A DNA stretch of 64,000 nucleotides, taken from positions 62,001-126,000 of the forward strand of contig NZ_BAAAUX010000019.1 of assembly GCF_039534165.1 (NCBI RefSeq), in the 5' to 3' direction. Below are positions 26,286-35,526 of this stretch, piece after piece (the stretch's first letter is position 1; each line of letters starts with the position of its first letter). The position numbers were made by a program, and so were the translations under genes. The notes under the pieces are model-generated. The model saw nothing but the letters and a program-made list of their open reading frames with translations, did no database searches and was not told the DNA's origin. This DNA comes from Saccharopolyspora_D taberi (lineage in GTDB: Bacteria > Actinomycetota > Actinomycetes > Mycobacteriales > Pseudonocardiaceae).

Positions 26286-27569
26286 ATGCAGTTCGCCCGT
26301 GCGAGATCACTGGCCACCCTCACCACCCTGTCCATCGCGCTCACCGGCTGCGTCGGCACCGGCACCACCGCCCCGGCCCCCGAACGGGCCCCGGAAGGCA
26401 CGGTTACCGACCCCGCCTCCGCCCGGGGCGCCAGCGGCGACGTGACCATCTGCGGACACCGCGACACCGGGGTGTTCAAGACGCTCACGGATTCCTTCAA
26501 CGCCAGGGCGACCGGCGTCACCGCCCGCTACGTCGAGCTGGGCCAGGACACCGACATCACCCGCGCGCAGGCCATCCAGCGCCTCGAAGGCGGCTCGGCC
26601 GAGTGCGACCTCTACCTGATGGACGTGACCTGGACCGGCGAGTGGGCGGCCCAGAGCTGGGTCCAGGACCAGAGCAGGCTGGTGGAGCAGCGCGGGGACG
26701 ACCTCATACCGTCCACTTTGGATACCGCGCGCTACGACGGCCGCCACTGGGGCACGCCCTTCTACACCAACGCGGGCCTGATGTTCTACCGCAGCGACCG
26801 CGTCCCGCCGCCGACGACCTGGAAGCAGGTCTACGAGCAGGCCCGGCTGCACCCGCAGAACCAGGTCGAGATGCAGGCCAAGCAGTACGAGGGCCTGACG
26901 GTGAACTTCCTGGAGATGCTGTACTCCGCGGGCGGTTCGGTGCTCGACGAGCGGGGCGGCATCACCGTCGACTCGCCGCAGACCCGCGCGGTGCTGACCA
27001 CGATGGCCGAGGGCATCAGGTCCGGCGCGGTCGACCGCGCGTCGCTGACCTACGAGGAGGACGGCTCGCGGCGCGCCTACGAGTCCGGAGCGGCCGGGCA
27101 GCTCCGCCAGTGGCCCAGCGCCTACAAGCTGATCCAGCAGACCGGCGCCGGTCCGGCCACCGCGGTCGCGCCGCTGCCCGCCTTCGACGAGCACACCAGG
27201 CCCGCGGCCGTGCTCGGCGGCTGGAACCTCGCCATCGCCGCGAGTTCGGACAACACCGGCGGAGCCGTGGCGCTGATCGACTACGCCACCAGCGCGGAGT
27301 TCCAGAAGACGATGGCGGTCAAGCACGCGCAGGCGCCCGTGGTCGCCTCGGTCTACGACAACCCCGAGGTCCGGGCCAAGATCCCGTTCATCGACCAGCT
27401 CAGGCAGTCGGTGCTCAGCGCCAAACCGCGCCCGAAGTCCTCGGTGTACGCGCAGATCTCGAAGGCCATCCACAGCAACGTCTACCCGGTGCTCGCCGGC
27501 GAGGTCGACGTCGAGACCGCGGTGCGGAAGATGGCCGCCGACATCAAGACCGCTCAGGAGACGTTCTGA
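26286..27569 (+). CDS. ABC importer solute-binding lipoprotein, family 1 (sugar type)
   Basis: A 427-residue binding protein. The signal peptide ends in a lipobox LTGC (Cys about residue 22), then a Pro/Ala-rich linker and an extracellular binding domain with DLYLMDVTWTGEWAAQSWV and AVLGGWNLAIAASS, as in maltose/trehalose-type binding proteins (LpqY-like). It starts the operon with two permeases, a Gfo/Idh dehydrogenase and a ThuA protein. The sugar is unknown. Confidence 0.88.
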   Translation: MQFARARSLATLTTLSIALTGCVGTGTTAPAPERAPEGTVTDPASARGASGDVTICGHRDTGVFKTLTDSFNARATGVTARYVELGQDTDITRAQAIQRLEGGSAECDLYLMDVTWTGEWAAQSWVQDQSRLVEQRGDDLIPSTLDTARYDGRHWGTPFYTNAGLMFYRSDRVPPPTTWKQVYEQARLHPQNQVEMQAKQYEGLTVNFLEMLYSAGGSVLDERGGITVDSPQTRAVLTTMAEGIRSGAVDRASLTYEEDGSRRAYESGAAGQLRQWPSAYKLIQQTGAGPATAVAPLPAFDEHTRPAAVLGGWNLAIAASSDNTGGAVALIDYATSAEFQKTMAVKHAQAPVVASVYDNPEVRAKIPFIDQLRQSVLSAKPRPKSSVYAQISKAIHSNVYPVLAGEVDVETAVRKMAADIKTAQETF

Positions 27570-27574
27570 TCACC

Positions 27575-28489
27575 ATGGCAACCAAGCAGAACAAGCAGAG
27601 CGTCGACTTCCAGCAGCGACGCACCGCGGTGTGGATGGTCAGCCCCGCGCTGATCGTGATGTTCCTGGTGGCGGCCGTGCCGATCGGCTACGCGATCTGG
27701 CTGTCGCTCAACGTCTACAGCGTGCGGCAGGCTGGCCTGTCGAAGTTCGTCGGCCTGAGCAACTACTGGGAGGCGCTGATCTCCTCGGCCTGGTGGCAGG
27801 CGTTCGGGCAGACGTTCTTCTTCGCGTTCGTCTCGGTGGGCCTGGAGGTGGTCCTCGGAACCGCGATGGCGCTGCTGCTCAACATGGCGTTCCGCGGGCG
27901 GGGGCTGCTGCGTTCGACGCTGCTCGTCCCCTACGCCGTGCTCACCGTGGTCAGCGCGATCACCTGGCAGGCGATGTTCGAGTCGAACCTCGGCCTGGTG
28001 ACCGGGGTCCTGCGGGCGCTGGGCCTGCCGGGCGGCGAGCTGGTGTGGCTGAGCGAACCGGGCCACGCGATGGCGGTGATCATCGTCGCCGACGTCTGGA
28101 AGACCGCTCCGTTCGTCGCACTGCTGGTGCTGGCCGGGTTGCAGGTCATCCCCGGCGAGGTCTACGAGGCCGCCGACCTCGACGGGGCCGGGCGGTGGCA
28201 GACCTTCTGGCAGGTCACGCTGCCGCTGCTGCGCCCGGCGATCGCGCTGGCCGCGATCTTCCGGCTGCTCGACGCGCTGCGGATCTTCGACCTGCCGTTC
28301 GTGCTCACCAAGGGCGCCAACGGGACGCAGACCATGTCGATGCTCGCCTACCAGGAACTGCGCGAGGGCAGGCTGATCGGGCAGGGCTCGGCGCTGTCGA
28401 TCCTGACCTTCGCCACGGTCATGGTCGTCTCGCTGGTCTACATCCGGTTCGGCGGAGGCAACATCCGCGACGTCGCTGGGGAGAAGTGA
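27575..28489 (+). CDS. ABC sugar importer permease (MalF type)
   Basis: A 304-residue permease with six predicted transmembrane segments and the EAA loop (EVYEAADLDGAGRWQTFWQVTLPLL, about 195-220). It begins 5 bases after the binding protein stop and its stop overlaps the next permease start (TGATG). Confidence 0.9.
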   Translation: MATKQNKQSVDFQQRRTAVWMVSPALIVMFLVAAVPIGYAIWLSLNVYSVRQAGLSKFVGLSNYWEALISSAWWQAFGQTFFFAFVSVGLEVVLGTAMALLLNMAFRGRGLLRSTLLVPYAVLTVVSAITWQAMFESNLGLVTGVLRALGLPGGELVWLSEPGHAMAVIIVADVWKTAPFVALLVLAGLQVIPGEVYEAADLDGAGRWQTFWQVTLPLLRPAIALAAIFRLLDALRIFDLPFVLTKGANGTQTMSMLAYQELREGRLIGQGSALSILTFATVMVVSLVYIRFGGGNIRDVAGEK

Positions 28490-29376
28490 TGACGATCCTC
28501 GAAACCGCGAAGCCCGCTCCGGCACCAACGGCGGCACCGCGCAAACGCCGCAGCACCAACAGGTTGCGCCCGCTGACGCTGACGTTCGTGGTCCTGGTGA
28601 TGCTGGCCTCGCTGGTGCCGTTCTACTGGCTGATCAACACCTCGCTGAAAGCCGGTGCCGACCTGTCCTCCGGCACCCTCTACCCCACCAACCCGTCGCT
28701 GCAGAACTACCTGGACGTCATCCACAACGGCAACTTCCTGACCGCGCTGGGCAATTCCGTCATCGTCGGTGTCGTCACGACGACGCTGGCGCTGGTGCTC
28801 GCGTCGTTCGCCGCCTACGCCCTGGCGCGGCTCAAGCTCCCCCGCAAGGGCCTGATCCTCGCGGCGGTGCTGTCGGTGACGACGTTCCCGGTGATCGCCA
28901 TCGCGGCCCCGATGTTCAAGATCTGGAGCGACCTCGGCCTCTACGACACCCTGGCCGGGCTGATCATCCCGAAGCTCACCTTCGCGCTGCCCATGGCGAT
29001 CTTCGTGCTCACCTCGTTCTTCCGCGAGATCCCGTTCGAGCTGGAGGAATCAGCGCTCATCGACGGCGCCACCCCGTTCCAGGCGTTCCGCAAGATCATC
29101 CTGCCGCTGGCCGTTCCCGGCATCGCCACCACCGCGATCCTGGTCTTCATCTCGGTCTGGAACGAGTTCCTGCTCGGCGTCACGCTCACCTCGACACCCG
29201 CGGCGCGCACCGTCCCGGTCGCGATCGCGTTCTTCACCGGCACCAGCGAGTTCGACCAGCCGGTCGGCACCATCAGCGCGGCCTCGGTGCTCGTCACGAT
29301 CCCGCTGCTGGTCGTGGTGCTGGTCTTCCAGAAACGCATCGTGGCCGGTCTCACCGCCGGCGCGATCAAGGGCTGA
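28489..29376 (+). CDS. ABC sugar importer permease (MalG type)
   Basis: A 295-residue permease with six transmembrane segments and the EAA loop (ELEESALIDGATPFQAFRKIILPL). It forms the heterodimeric channel with the preceding gene. No ATPase gene follows; in actinomycetes a shared MsiK-type ATPase encoded elsewhere commonly powers such importers. Confidence 0.9.
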   Translation: MTILETAKPAPAPTAAPRKRRSTNRLRPLTLTFVVLVMLASLVPFYWLINTSLKAGADLSSGTLYPTNPSLQNYLDVIHNGNFLTALGNSVIVGVVTTTLALVLASFAAYALARLKLPRKGLILAAVLSVTTFPVIAIAAPMFKIWSDLGLYDTLAGLIIPKLTFALPMAIFVLTSFFREIPFELEESALIDGATPFQAFRKIILPLAVPGIATTAILVFISVWNEFLLGVTLTSTPAARTVPVAIAFFTGTSEFDQPVGTISAASVLVTIPLLVVVLVFQKRIVAGLTAGAIKG

Positions 29377-29410
29377 ACCCCAACCTGTCACGGACGAAGG
29401 AGCACCGCAC

Positions 29411-30496
29411 ATGAATGACCCCACGCTTCGGGTCGGAGTCATCGGCGTCGGCTGGGCCGGCCAGCAGCACCTGGCCGCCTACCGCGCGCTGCCGGACGTC
29501 GAGATCGTGGCGATCGCCGGGAAGGAACGCGAACTCCTGGACTCGCTGGGCGAGGAGTACGGCGCCGCGCTGCTGTTCGAGAACTGGGAGGAACTCCTCG
29601 AAGCGCCCGGCCTCGACGCGGTCAGCATCGCGGTGCCGACCTTCCTGCACGCCCCGATCGCGATCGCCGCGCTCAAGCGCGGTCTGCACGTGCTCAGCGA
29701 GAAACCGCTCGCGCGCAACGCCGTCGAAGGCCAGCAGATGGTCGACACCGCCCGCGCGGCGGGCCGGGTGCTCGACGTGGTGTTCAACCACCGGCTGCGC
29801 GGCGACATCCAGGCGCTGGCCGGGATCATCCACCGCGGCGAGCTGGGCCGGGCCTACTACGCGAAGGCGTCCTGGATGCGGCGGCGCGGCATCCCGAGCC
29901 TGGGCAGCTGGTTCACCAACCAGGAGATGTCCGGCGGCGGCCCGCTGGCCGACATCGGCGTCCACGTGCTCGACTACGCGCTGTTCCTGCTTGGCGAACC
30001 GCGCGTCACGTCGGTCAACGCGGTCACCTACTCCGAGCTGGGGCCCCGCAACATCGGCGAGACGAAGGCGGGCGACAAGACCGGCACGGACTCGAAGTTC
30101 GAGGTCGAGGACTTCGCCGCGGCCTTCATCCGGCTGGAGGGAGGCGGGACGCTCGCGCTGGAGACCTCGTGGGCGGCGTTCCGCAGCCCGACCGACCTGA
30201 TCGACTTCAGCGTGCTCGGCACCGAAGGCGGCGCCGAGCTGAAGGCGGTCGGCGCGACCAAGGCCGTGGTCGGCGACCTGCACGTCTACCGGGACGTCGA
30301 CGGCGAGATCGCGGACTACACGCCGACGGCCGAACCGGGCCTGGCGCACGCCGGTGTCGTGGAGAACTTCGTCCGCGTCCTGCGCACTCCAGCCGAGTGG
30401 ACCGCCAACGACGGCTCGCTCGCCCTGAAGCGCGCCCGGGTGATCGACGCCTGCTACCAGTCCGCCGCCGAGAAGAGGGAGATCACGGTCGAATGA
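29411..30496 (+). CDS. Gfo/Idh/MocA family oxidoreductase
   Basis: A 361-residue dehydrogenase: VGVIGVGWAGQQHLAAY (NAD(P) fold), SEKPLARNAVEG (EKP motif) and a C-terminal GFO domain with GGGPLADIGVHVLDYALFLLGE (D-x-x-x-H catalytic region). It probably oxidises the imported sugar or cyclitol. The stop overlaps the ThuA start by 4 bases (ATGA). Confidence 0.88.
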   Translation: MNDPTLRVGVIGVGWAGQQHLAAYRALPDVEIVAIAGKERELLDSLGEEYGAALLFENWEELLEAPGLDAVSIAVPTFLHAPIAIAALKRGLHVLSEKPLARNAVEGQQMVDTARAAGRVLDVVFNHRLRGDIQALAGIIHRGELGRAYYAKASWMRRRGIPSLGSWFTNQEMSGGGPLADIGVHVLDYALFLLGEPRVTSVNAVTYSELGPRNIGETKAGDKTGTDSKFEVEDFAAAFIRLEGGGTLALETSWAAFRSPTDLIDFSVLGTEGGAELKAVGATKAVVGDLHVYRDVDGEIADYTPTAEPGLAHAGVVENFVRVLRTPAEWTANDGSLALKRARVIDACYQSAAEKREITVE

Positions 30497-31239
30497 GCCC
30501 GCTGCGCGTCACCGTCTGGAACGAAGGCGTCCACGAGTCCACTCAGGACCCCGCCGGGATGTCCGAGTACTACCCCGAAGGCATCCACGGCGCCATCGCC
30601 GAGGGCGTCCGCGAGCAGATCCCGGACGCCACCGTGCGCACCGCGCTGCTCAGCGACGCCGAGCACGGGCTGCCGGAGCCGGTGCTGGAGGACACCGACG
30701 TCCTGCTGTGGTGGGGTCACAAAGCGCACGGGCAGGTCTGCGACGAAGTGGTCGACCGCGTCCAGCGGCACGTCCTGTCCGGGATGGGCCTGCTGGTCCT
30801 GCACTCCGGGCACTTCTCGAAGATCTTCACCCGGCTGCTGGGCACCACGTGCTCGCTGAGCTGGCGCAACGCCGCCGAACGCGAGCTGGTCTGGACGGTC
30901 GACCCGACCCACCCGATCGCCGAGGGCGTGCCCAGCCCGCTGGTGATCCCCGAGCAGGAGACCTACGGCGAGTTCTTCGACATCCCGGCACCGGACGAGC
31001 TGGTCTTCATCAGCTCGTTCAGCGGCGGCGAGGTGTTCCGCTCCGGGGTGACGTTCCGGCGCGGCAAGGGGCGCCTGTTCTACTTCAGCCCCGGCGACGA
31101 GCGCTACCCGGTCTACAACCGGCCGGAGATCCGCCGCGTCCTGGCCAACGGGATCCGGTGGGCCGCGCGGCCCGGCGTCGACCGGGCCGCGCCCAGCGTG
31201 TCCAACCCGCCGCGCGACTGGTACCTCGGCGAGGGGTGA
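30493..31239 (+). CDS. ThuA domain protein (trehalose/sugar utilisation)
   Basis: A 248-residue ThuA-like protein with a class I glutamine amidotransferase-like fold: VLLWWGHKAHGQV, GLLVLHSGHFSKIF and GKGRLFYFSPGDERYPVY. ThuA proteins accompany sugar dehydrogenases in trehalose and related disaccharide catabolism. It is the last gene of the operon and is followed by a strong hairpin. Confidence 0.88.
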   Translation: MSPLRVTVWNEGVHESTQDPAGMSEYYPEGIHGAIAEGVREQIPDATVRTALLSDAEHGLPEPVLEDTDVLLWWGHKAHGQVCDEVVDRVQRHVLSGMGLLVLHSGHFSKIFTRLLGTTCSLSWRNAAERELVWTVDPTHPIAEGVPSPLVIPEQETYGEFFDIPAPDELVFISSFSGGEVFRSGVTFRRGKGRLFYFSPGDERYPVYNRPEIRRVLANGIRWAARPGVDRAAPSVSNPPRDWYLGEG

Positions 31240-31243
31240 TCAG

Positions 31244-31274
31244 CGGTGAGGGCCCGGCCACCGGGCCCTCACCG
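31244..31274. terminator. perfect 14-bp hairpin between convergent operons
   Basis: CGGTGAGGGCCCGG and its exact reverse complement are separated by 3 bases (CCA), 4 bases after the ThuA stop and 10 bases before the end of the convergent gene. The extreme G/C stem and its place between convergent stops indicate a two-way terminator, without a classical U-tract. Confidence 0.8.
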
Positions 31275-31284
31275 CCGCGGAAGG

Positions 31285-32454
31285 TCAGGAGAGCACGCCG
31301 CTGAGTTCGTTCGGGACACCGGGAAGGTCCCCGGTGGTGCGGATGCTGCCCGAGGCCAGGTCGATCGCGTGGATCTTCTTCTTCGACGGGTCCGTGACGT
31401 AGGCGGTACCGCCGCGGACGAAGATCGCCGGCCGCGGCTGCTGCCACTCCAGCGGCTCCTGCCACGGGTCCATGACCGGGATCGTCCGCGTCACCTGGGC
31501 GGTCACCGGGTCGATCTGGTGGATCTTCCCGTCGGTGCCCAGGACCAACGCCTCGCCCTGCGGTCCCCTGGCCAGGGAGCGGAAGGTGTAGCTGGTGCCG
31601 AGGTCGACCAGCCGCAGGCTGCCGTTGGTGGTGTCGATGAGCGAGACCTGCTCGGGGCGCTCCAGCTCGGCGTGCTCGTCCTTCTTGTAGTCGCCCAGCA
31701 CGATCGGCGACGCCTCGGAGCCCGCCTGGTTGCCGACCCGGCCGTACTCGGTGGGGCTGGCGACCTTCGCGATGGTGCCGCCGCGGTAGATCAGCACCCC
31801 GTTCTCGCAGCCGATCACGACGGCCTCGCCCATCGCGGTCGCCTCGCCGTGCACGCCGGGGCAGTCCTCGTTGCGGGCGATCTCCTTGCGCGCGGCGTCG
31901 AGCACCACGATGCCGGTCCGCTCCTCCTCGTTGCCGACCGTGACCACGAGTTCACCGTTGGCCAGCTCGATCGCGACGCCGTGGTGCGGTTCCGGCGCGC
32001 GGTAGGTCTCGGTCGGCGGCACGCCGGAGCCGAGCGCCTTCGGATCGAAGGTGGTGACCTCGCCGGTGCCGTCGGAGAAGAGCACGGTCCTGCCCGCGTG
32101 CCGCACGACGTGGCCGGGCTTGGCGCCCTTGAACTCGACGTCGGTCAGGGTCGCGCTCGCCGCGTCGAGCACGCGGAAACCCGTTGCCGTGGAGACCAGG
32201 ACGTGGCTGCCGTCGCCCGCCGGGTTGAGGCGGTTGAAGCCCTCCAGCGGCAGGTCCTTGACGACCTTGAGCGTCGTGCCGTCGAGGACGTGGATGCCGC
32301 CGTCGTAGGTGACGGCAATCGGATCAGCCACCGTGGGCGGTGTTACGTCCGCCTGGGACGGAGCCTGCGTGGTGCCGCAGGCCCCCAGCACGACCGCCAG
32401 GGACAGGACCCCGGCCGCGATCTTCTTGCTCGAACTGGTACTCATCATCACCAT
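31285..32454 (-). CDS. aztD: AztD-like zinc metallochaperone lipoprotein, copy 1
   Basis: A 389-residue secreted protein with a lipobox (VVLGACGTT, Cys about 26) and a beta-propeller made of repeated strands (DGGIHVLDGTTLKVV, VLVSTATGFRVLDAA, ALVLGTDGKIHQID). It matches AztD, the periplasmic zinc chaperone that hands zinc to AztC. The start at 32454 could instead be 32445. Last gene of the zinc operon; a divergent paralogue lies two genes upstream. Confidence 0.75.
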   Translation of the reverse strand: MVMMSTSSSKKIAAGVLSLAVVLGACGTTQAPSQADVTPPTVADPIAVTYDGGIHVLDGTTLKVVKDLPLEGFNRLNPAGDGSHVLVSTATGFRVLDAASATLTDVEFKGAKPGHVVRHAGRTVLFSDGTGEVTTFDPKALGSGVPPTETYRAPEPHHGVAIELANGELVVTVGNEEERTGIVVLDAARKEIARNEDCPGVHGEATAMGEAVVIGCENGVLIYRGGTIAKVASPTEYGRVGNQAGSEASPIVLGDYKKDEHAELERPEQVSLIDTTNGSLRLVDLGTSYTFRSLARGPQGEALVLGTDGKIHQIDPVTAQVTRTIPVMDPWQEPLEWQQPRPAIFVRGGTAYVTDPSKKKIHAIDLASGSIRTTGDLPGVPNELSGVLS

Positions 32455-32481
32455 TCCATTTCGGACGGACGGATGCGCGGT

Positions 32482-33414
32482 TCAGCCTCGGCCGAGCCCG
32501 CGGACGATCGACTCGGTGTTGGACCGCATCATTTCCAGGTAGTCGCCGGCCCCCTGCCCCGGCGGGCTCAGCGATTCGGAGAACAGCGGCACGACCGCGA
32601 CGTGGAGTCCGGCCTGGTCGGCGAGGACCTGCGCGAGGCGGTCGGGCTGCGAGGAGTCCGCGAAGACCGCGGGCACACCGGCCGCGCGGATCGTGTCCGC
32701 GAGGGATTTCAGGTCCGACGCGCTGGGCGAGGCGAGCGTCGTTCCGCTGGGGATCACCGCACCGACGACCTGGAAGTCGTACCGCTGAGCCAGATATCCG
32801 AACACGTGGTGGTTCGTCACGAGCTTGCGGCGCTCGGCGGGAACGGCGGCGAACTGCTGCCCCATCTCCGCGTCGAGCCGGTCCACCTCGGCCCGGTACC
32901 GCGCGGCGTTGGCACGCACGGCCTGCGGGTCCACGCCGTCGACGTGGGCGATGACCTGCTCGGCGATCACGTCGACCGCCCGGCTCACCCGCCGGGGGTC
33001 GGTCCAGAAGTGCGGGTCGAGCTGGCCGTCCGCACCCGCGGCGGTGTGCCGGAGGGGATCGACCTCGGCCCCCACCGCGATGGCCGGAACCCCGGCCGCC
33101 TGCGCCGCCTCGACGTTGCGGGCAACGCCCTCCTCCAGCCCCAGTCCGTTGTGGACCACGAGCCCGGCCTGCTCCAGACTCGCCGCCTGCTGCGCCGAAA
33201 TCCCGAAGGAGTGCGGGTCGGCATCGGGCTTCATCAACACCGTCACGTCGGCCTGGTCACCGATGATGTTCCGCGTGATGTCACCGAGGATGTTGGTCGT
33301 GACGACCACACCCGATCGATCACGGTCCGCCGCCGTGCAGCCGGTGAGTGCGAGCAGGGCTGCGATTCCCAAAGCGACCAGCAGTCGGCCGCCCTTCCAC
33401 GATGCGCCGCTCAT
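32482..33414 (-). CDS. aztC: zinc ABC transporter solute-binding protein AztC
   Basis: A 310-residue cluster A-I metal-binding lipoprotein: lipobox LTGC (about residue 25), then zinc ligand regions DADPHSFGIS, LDPHFWTDP and VTNHHVFGYL plus a late D (VFADSSQPDR). The His-rich loop of ZnuA is absent, as in AztC. It overlaps the preceding AztD-like gene by 4 bases. Confidence 0.88.
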   Translation of the reverse strand: MSGASWKGGRLLVALGIAALLALTGCTAADRDRSGVVVTTNILGDITRNIIGDQADVTVLMKPDADPHSFGISAQQAASLEQAGLVVHNGLGLEEGVARNVEAAQAAGVPAIAVGAEVDPLRHTAAGADGQLDPHFWTDPRRVSRAVDVIAEQVIAHVDGVDPQAVRANAARYRAEVDRLDAEMGQQFAAVPAERRKLVTNHHVFGYLAQRYDFQVVGAVIPSGTTLASPSASDLKSLADTIRAAGVPAVFADSSQPDRLAQVLADQAGLHVAVVPLFSESLSPPGQGAGDYLEMMRSNTESIVRGLGRG

Positions 33415-34592
33415 CGTCCTGTCTCCACCATGTGAGCAATCCGGCCACCGAGTTCGAAGGTGCGAGCGCGGCGGAGATTGTCGTTGTAGTCGATCTCGTG
33501 GACGACGCCGGCAGTCGCGTCGTTGACGTACGCGCGGCTGGTGTCGATCTCGATCGCAGGCGCGGCACCGGGATTGCTCAAAAGCGGGACAACTGCCGTC
33601 TCCTGGCCCGTTTCGCTGTCGAACGCGTGCAGAGCGCCGTCCGCGGTGAGGGCCAGCACCGGCCCGCCCGCGCCGACCGCGTTGGCTGCCAGCACCGGCC
33701 CGGTGGGGACGAACGTCCACGCGCGGTGTGCGACGTCGAGCGACCAGACGCCGTTCTCCCCCGCCTTCGCCGCAAGCGTGTCGCTTCCCGGCCGGTGGTC
33801 GAACTCCCGCGCGCGCTCGTGCTCGGAAACCGGCCGCGGATACGGGATCTTCTCGCCGCTGAACACACCGTCCTTCGAGCTGACGAGCAGAGCGCCGTCG
33901 GCGCAACCGAAAACGACACCCCGCCTGGTCACCGCAGAACCGGCCGGGCCGGGGCAGGGCTGGTCGATGGTCGTGACCGGGCCCCCGTCCCGGCTCCGAA
34001 CCTGCACCGCACCCGCCTCGACCGGCACGAGGACGTGGCCGTCGTGGGGCATCACCGCGGCCCCGCGCGCCACGTCCCGGATCTTGCCGGTCTCGGTGAT
34101 AGTGCCCGCATCCAGCTTGGCGCGATCCAGCAAGGAGGCCGTGCCGTCGGCGAACGACACGGCGACGACCGCTGGATCGCTGTGCGCTCGCACCGGCCCG
34201 GTTCCCGCGATCGCGCCGACCTCGCGGACGGCAGCGCGGTAGTAGTGCACGTGATCGCCGTGATCGACCATCCAGGAACCGCTGTCGACGATCCGGACCT
34301 CCGGACCCGACGCCAGATAGGCGAATCGCCCGTCACCGGCGATCTCCTCGACACCGTGCGCGTGGCCGGCCTCGGTGACGTCACCGGTGATCAGGTCCAG
34401 CACGCGCACGGCGCCGGAATCCGCGTCGGTGACGACCAGGCGCGACTGCGCTTCGGCGGCCTCCTCGGCACCTTCCACGTAACCGTGCGGGACTTCTTCG
34501 GCCGGTGGGGGCGGCGCTTGCGCGCACCCCGCCAGGACCATCGCCGCCACCGACCATCCCGCGATGACGACGGATTTCTTCCTTCGGTTCAC
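33411..34592 (-). CDS. aztD: AztD-like zinc metallochaperone lipoprotein, copy 2
   Basis: A 393-residue beta-propeller lipoprotein (lipobox VLAGC, Cys about 23). Compared with copy 1 it has additional histidines facing the N-terminal blades (TEAGHAHGVEE, VDHGDHVHYYRA), plausible zinc ligands. The GTG start at 34592 follows GAGAGG. Placed between aztB and aztC with overlaps of a few bases, so it belongs to the same transcript. Confidence 0.75.
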   Translation of the reverse strand: MNRRKKSVVIAGWSVAAMVLAGCAQAPPPPAEEVPHGYVEGAEEAAEAQSRLVVTDADSGAVRVLDLITGDVTEAGHAHGVEEIAGDGRFAYLASGPEVRIVDSGSWMVDHGDHVHYYRAAVREVGAIAGTGPVRAHSDPAVVAVSFADGTASLLDRAKLDAGTITETGKIRDVARGAAVMPHDGHVLVPVEAGAVQVRSRDGGPVTTIDQPCPGPAGSAVTRRGVVFGCADGALLVSSKDGVFSGEKIPYPRPVSEHERAREFDHRPGSDTLAAKAGENGVWSLDVAHRAWTFVPTGPVLAANAVGAGGPVLALTADGALHAFDSETGQETAVVPLLSNPGAAPAIEIDTSRAYVNDATAGVVHEIDYNDNLRRARTFELGGRIAHMVETGR

Positions 34593-34594
34593 GA

Positions 34595-35449
34595 TCACCT
34601 CTCGGTTCCGCCTGACGTGGTTGGGATCCGCTGCATGCGGTGGCGGAGTTCCGCACCGAGCGCGGAGAGGAAGAACAGCGCGACCGCAGCCGCCGAGATC
34701 GTCGCTCCGGCCGCGGTGCCCCAGTGCCACGAGCCGACCAGCCCGATGACCGTCGCGACCGTGCCGAGCACCGCTGCGCCGAGCATGATCGCGGGAATCC
34801 GGCCCGCCCAGAGGGCAGCCGCGGCAGGCGGCGCGATGAGCAGGCTGAACACCAGCAGCGTTCCGACCACGTGGAACGACGCGACGATCGCCAGCGTGAC
34901 CAGGCCCAGCAGGCAGGCGTGCGCGAGGCGGGGCCGCAGGCCGAGCGTGTGCGCTTTCCGCGGATCGAAGGCGAGCGCGACGAACGCCCGGTGGCCGAGC
35001 ACCGACACCACGGCGGCGACGACCAGCGCGACAGCGAGGTAGCCGAGGTCCTGCACCCGCACTGCCAGGACGTCGCCGAACAGGAAGCCGGTCAGATCGA
35101 CCGCGAAGGACTGCGAATGCGAGACGATGATCACGCCCAGCGACAGCATCCCGACGAACAACAGCCCGATCGCGGTGTCCTGCGACAGCCGCGACGACCG
35201 GCCGAGCGCGGTCACGCCGAGCGTCATCGCGCCGGCGCTGAGCGCCGCGCCGACGAGCAGGTTTCCGCCCAGGAGCGAGGCCAGCGCGACCCCGGGGAGC
35301 ATGCCGTGCGACATGGCGTCGCCGAGGAAAGCCATGCCGCGCAGGACGACCCACGTGCCGACCAGGGCGCAGATCGCCGAGACCAACACCCCGGCCCACA
35401 GCGCCCGCGCCACGAAGGACACCTCAAACGGGACGAATAACCAGTCCAT
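34595..35449 (-). CDS. aztB: zinc ABC transporter permease AztB
   Basis: A 284-residue ABC-3 family permease with about eight hydrophobic segments and the family segments GMAFLGDAMSHGMLPG and SFHVVGTLLVFSLLIAPPAAA. The start at 35449 (MDWLFVPFE) leaves 77 bases to the divergent ATPase gene, including a Zur box; longer starts would run into that box. Confidence 0.9.
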   Translation of the reverse strand: MDWLFVPFEVSFVARALWAGVLVSAICALVGTWVVLRGMAFLGDAMSHGMLPGVALASLLGGNLLVGAALSAGAMTLGVTALGRSSRLSQDTAIGLLFVGMLSLGVIIVSHSQSFAVDLTGFLFGDVLAVRVQDLGYLAVALVVAAVVSVLGHRAFVALAFDPRKAHTLGLRPRLAHACLLGLVTLAIVASFHVVGTLLVFSLLIAPPAAAALWAGRIPAIMLGAAVLGTVATVIGLVGSWHWGTAAGATISAAAVALFFLSALGAELRHRMQRIPTTSGGTER

Positions 35450-35466
35450 GACGAAACACCCTATAG

Positions 35467-35481
35467 TGAAAATGATTATCA
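35467..35481. promoter_or_regulatory. Zur box between aztA and aztB
   Basis: TGAAAATGATTATCA matches the actinobacterial Zur consensus (TGAAAATGATTTTCA type) nearly perfectly and is centred in the divergent aztA/aztB intergenic region. It predicts repression of the whole locus when zinc is sufficient. Confidence 0.85.
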
Positions 35482-35526
35482 CTGTAGTTAGATTCGGGTG
35501 ACACCGACCACTGCGCGAGGAGTGCC

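Noticed and set aside
33411..35399. 662-codon frame that would fuse AztD copy 2 to an upstream segment
   Set aside because: The upstream part is an out-of-frame shadow of aztB. A GTG with GAGAGG at 34592 gives a normal lipoprotein signal.
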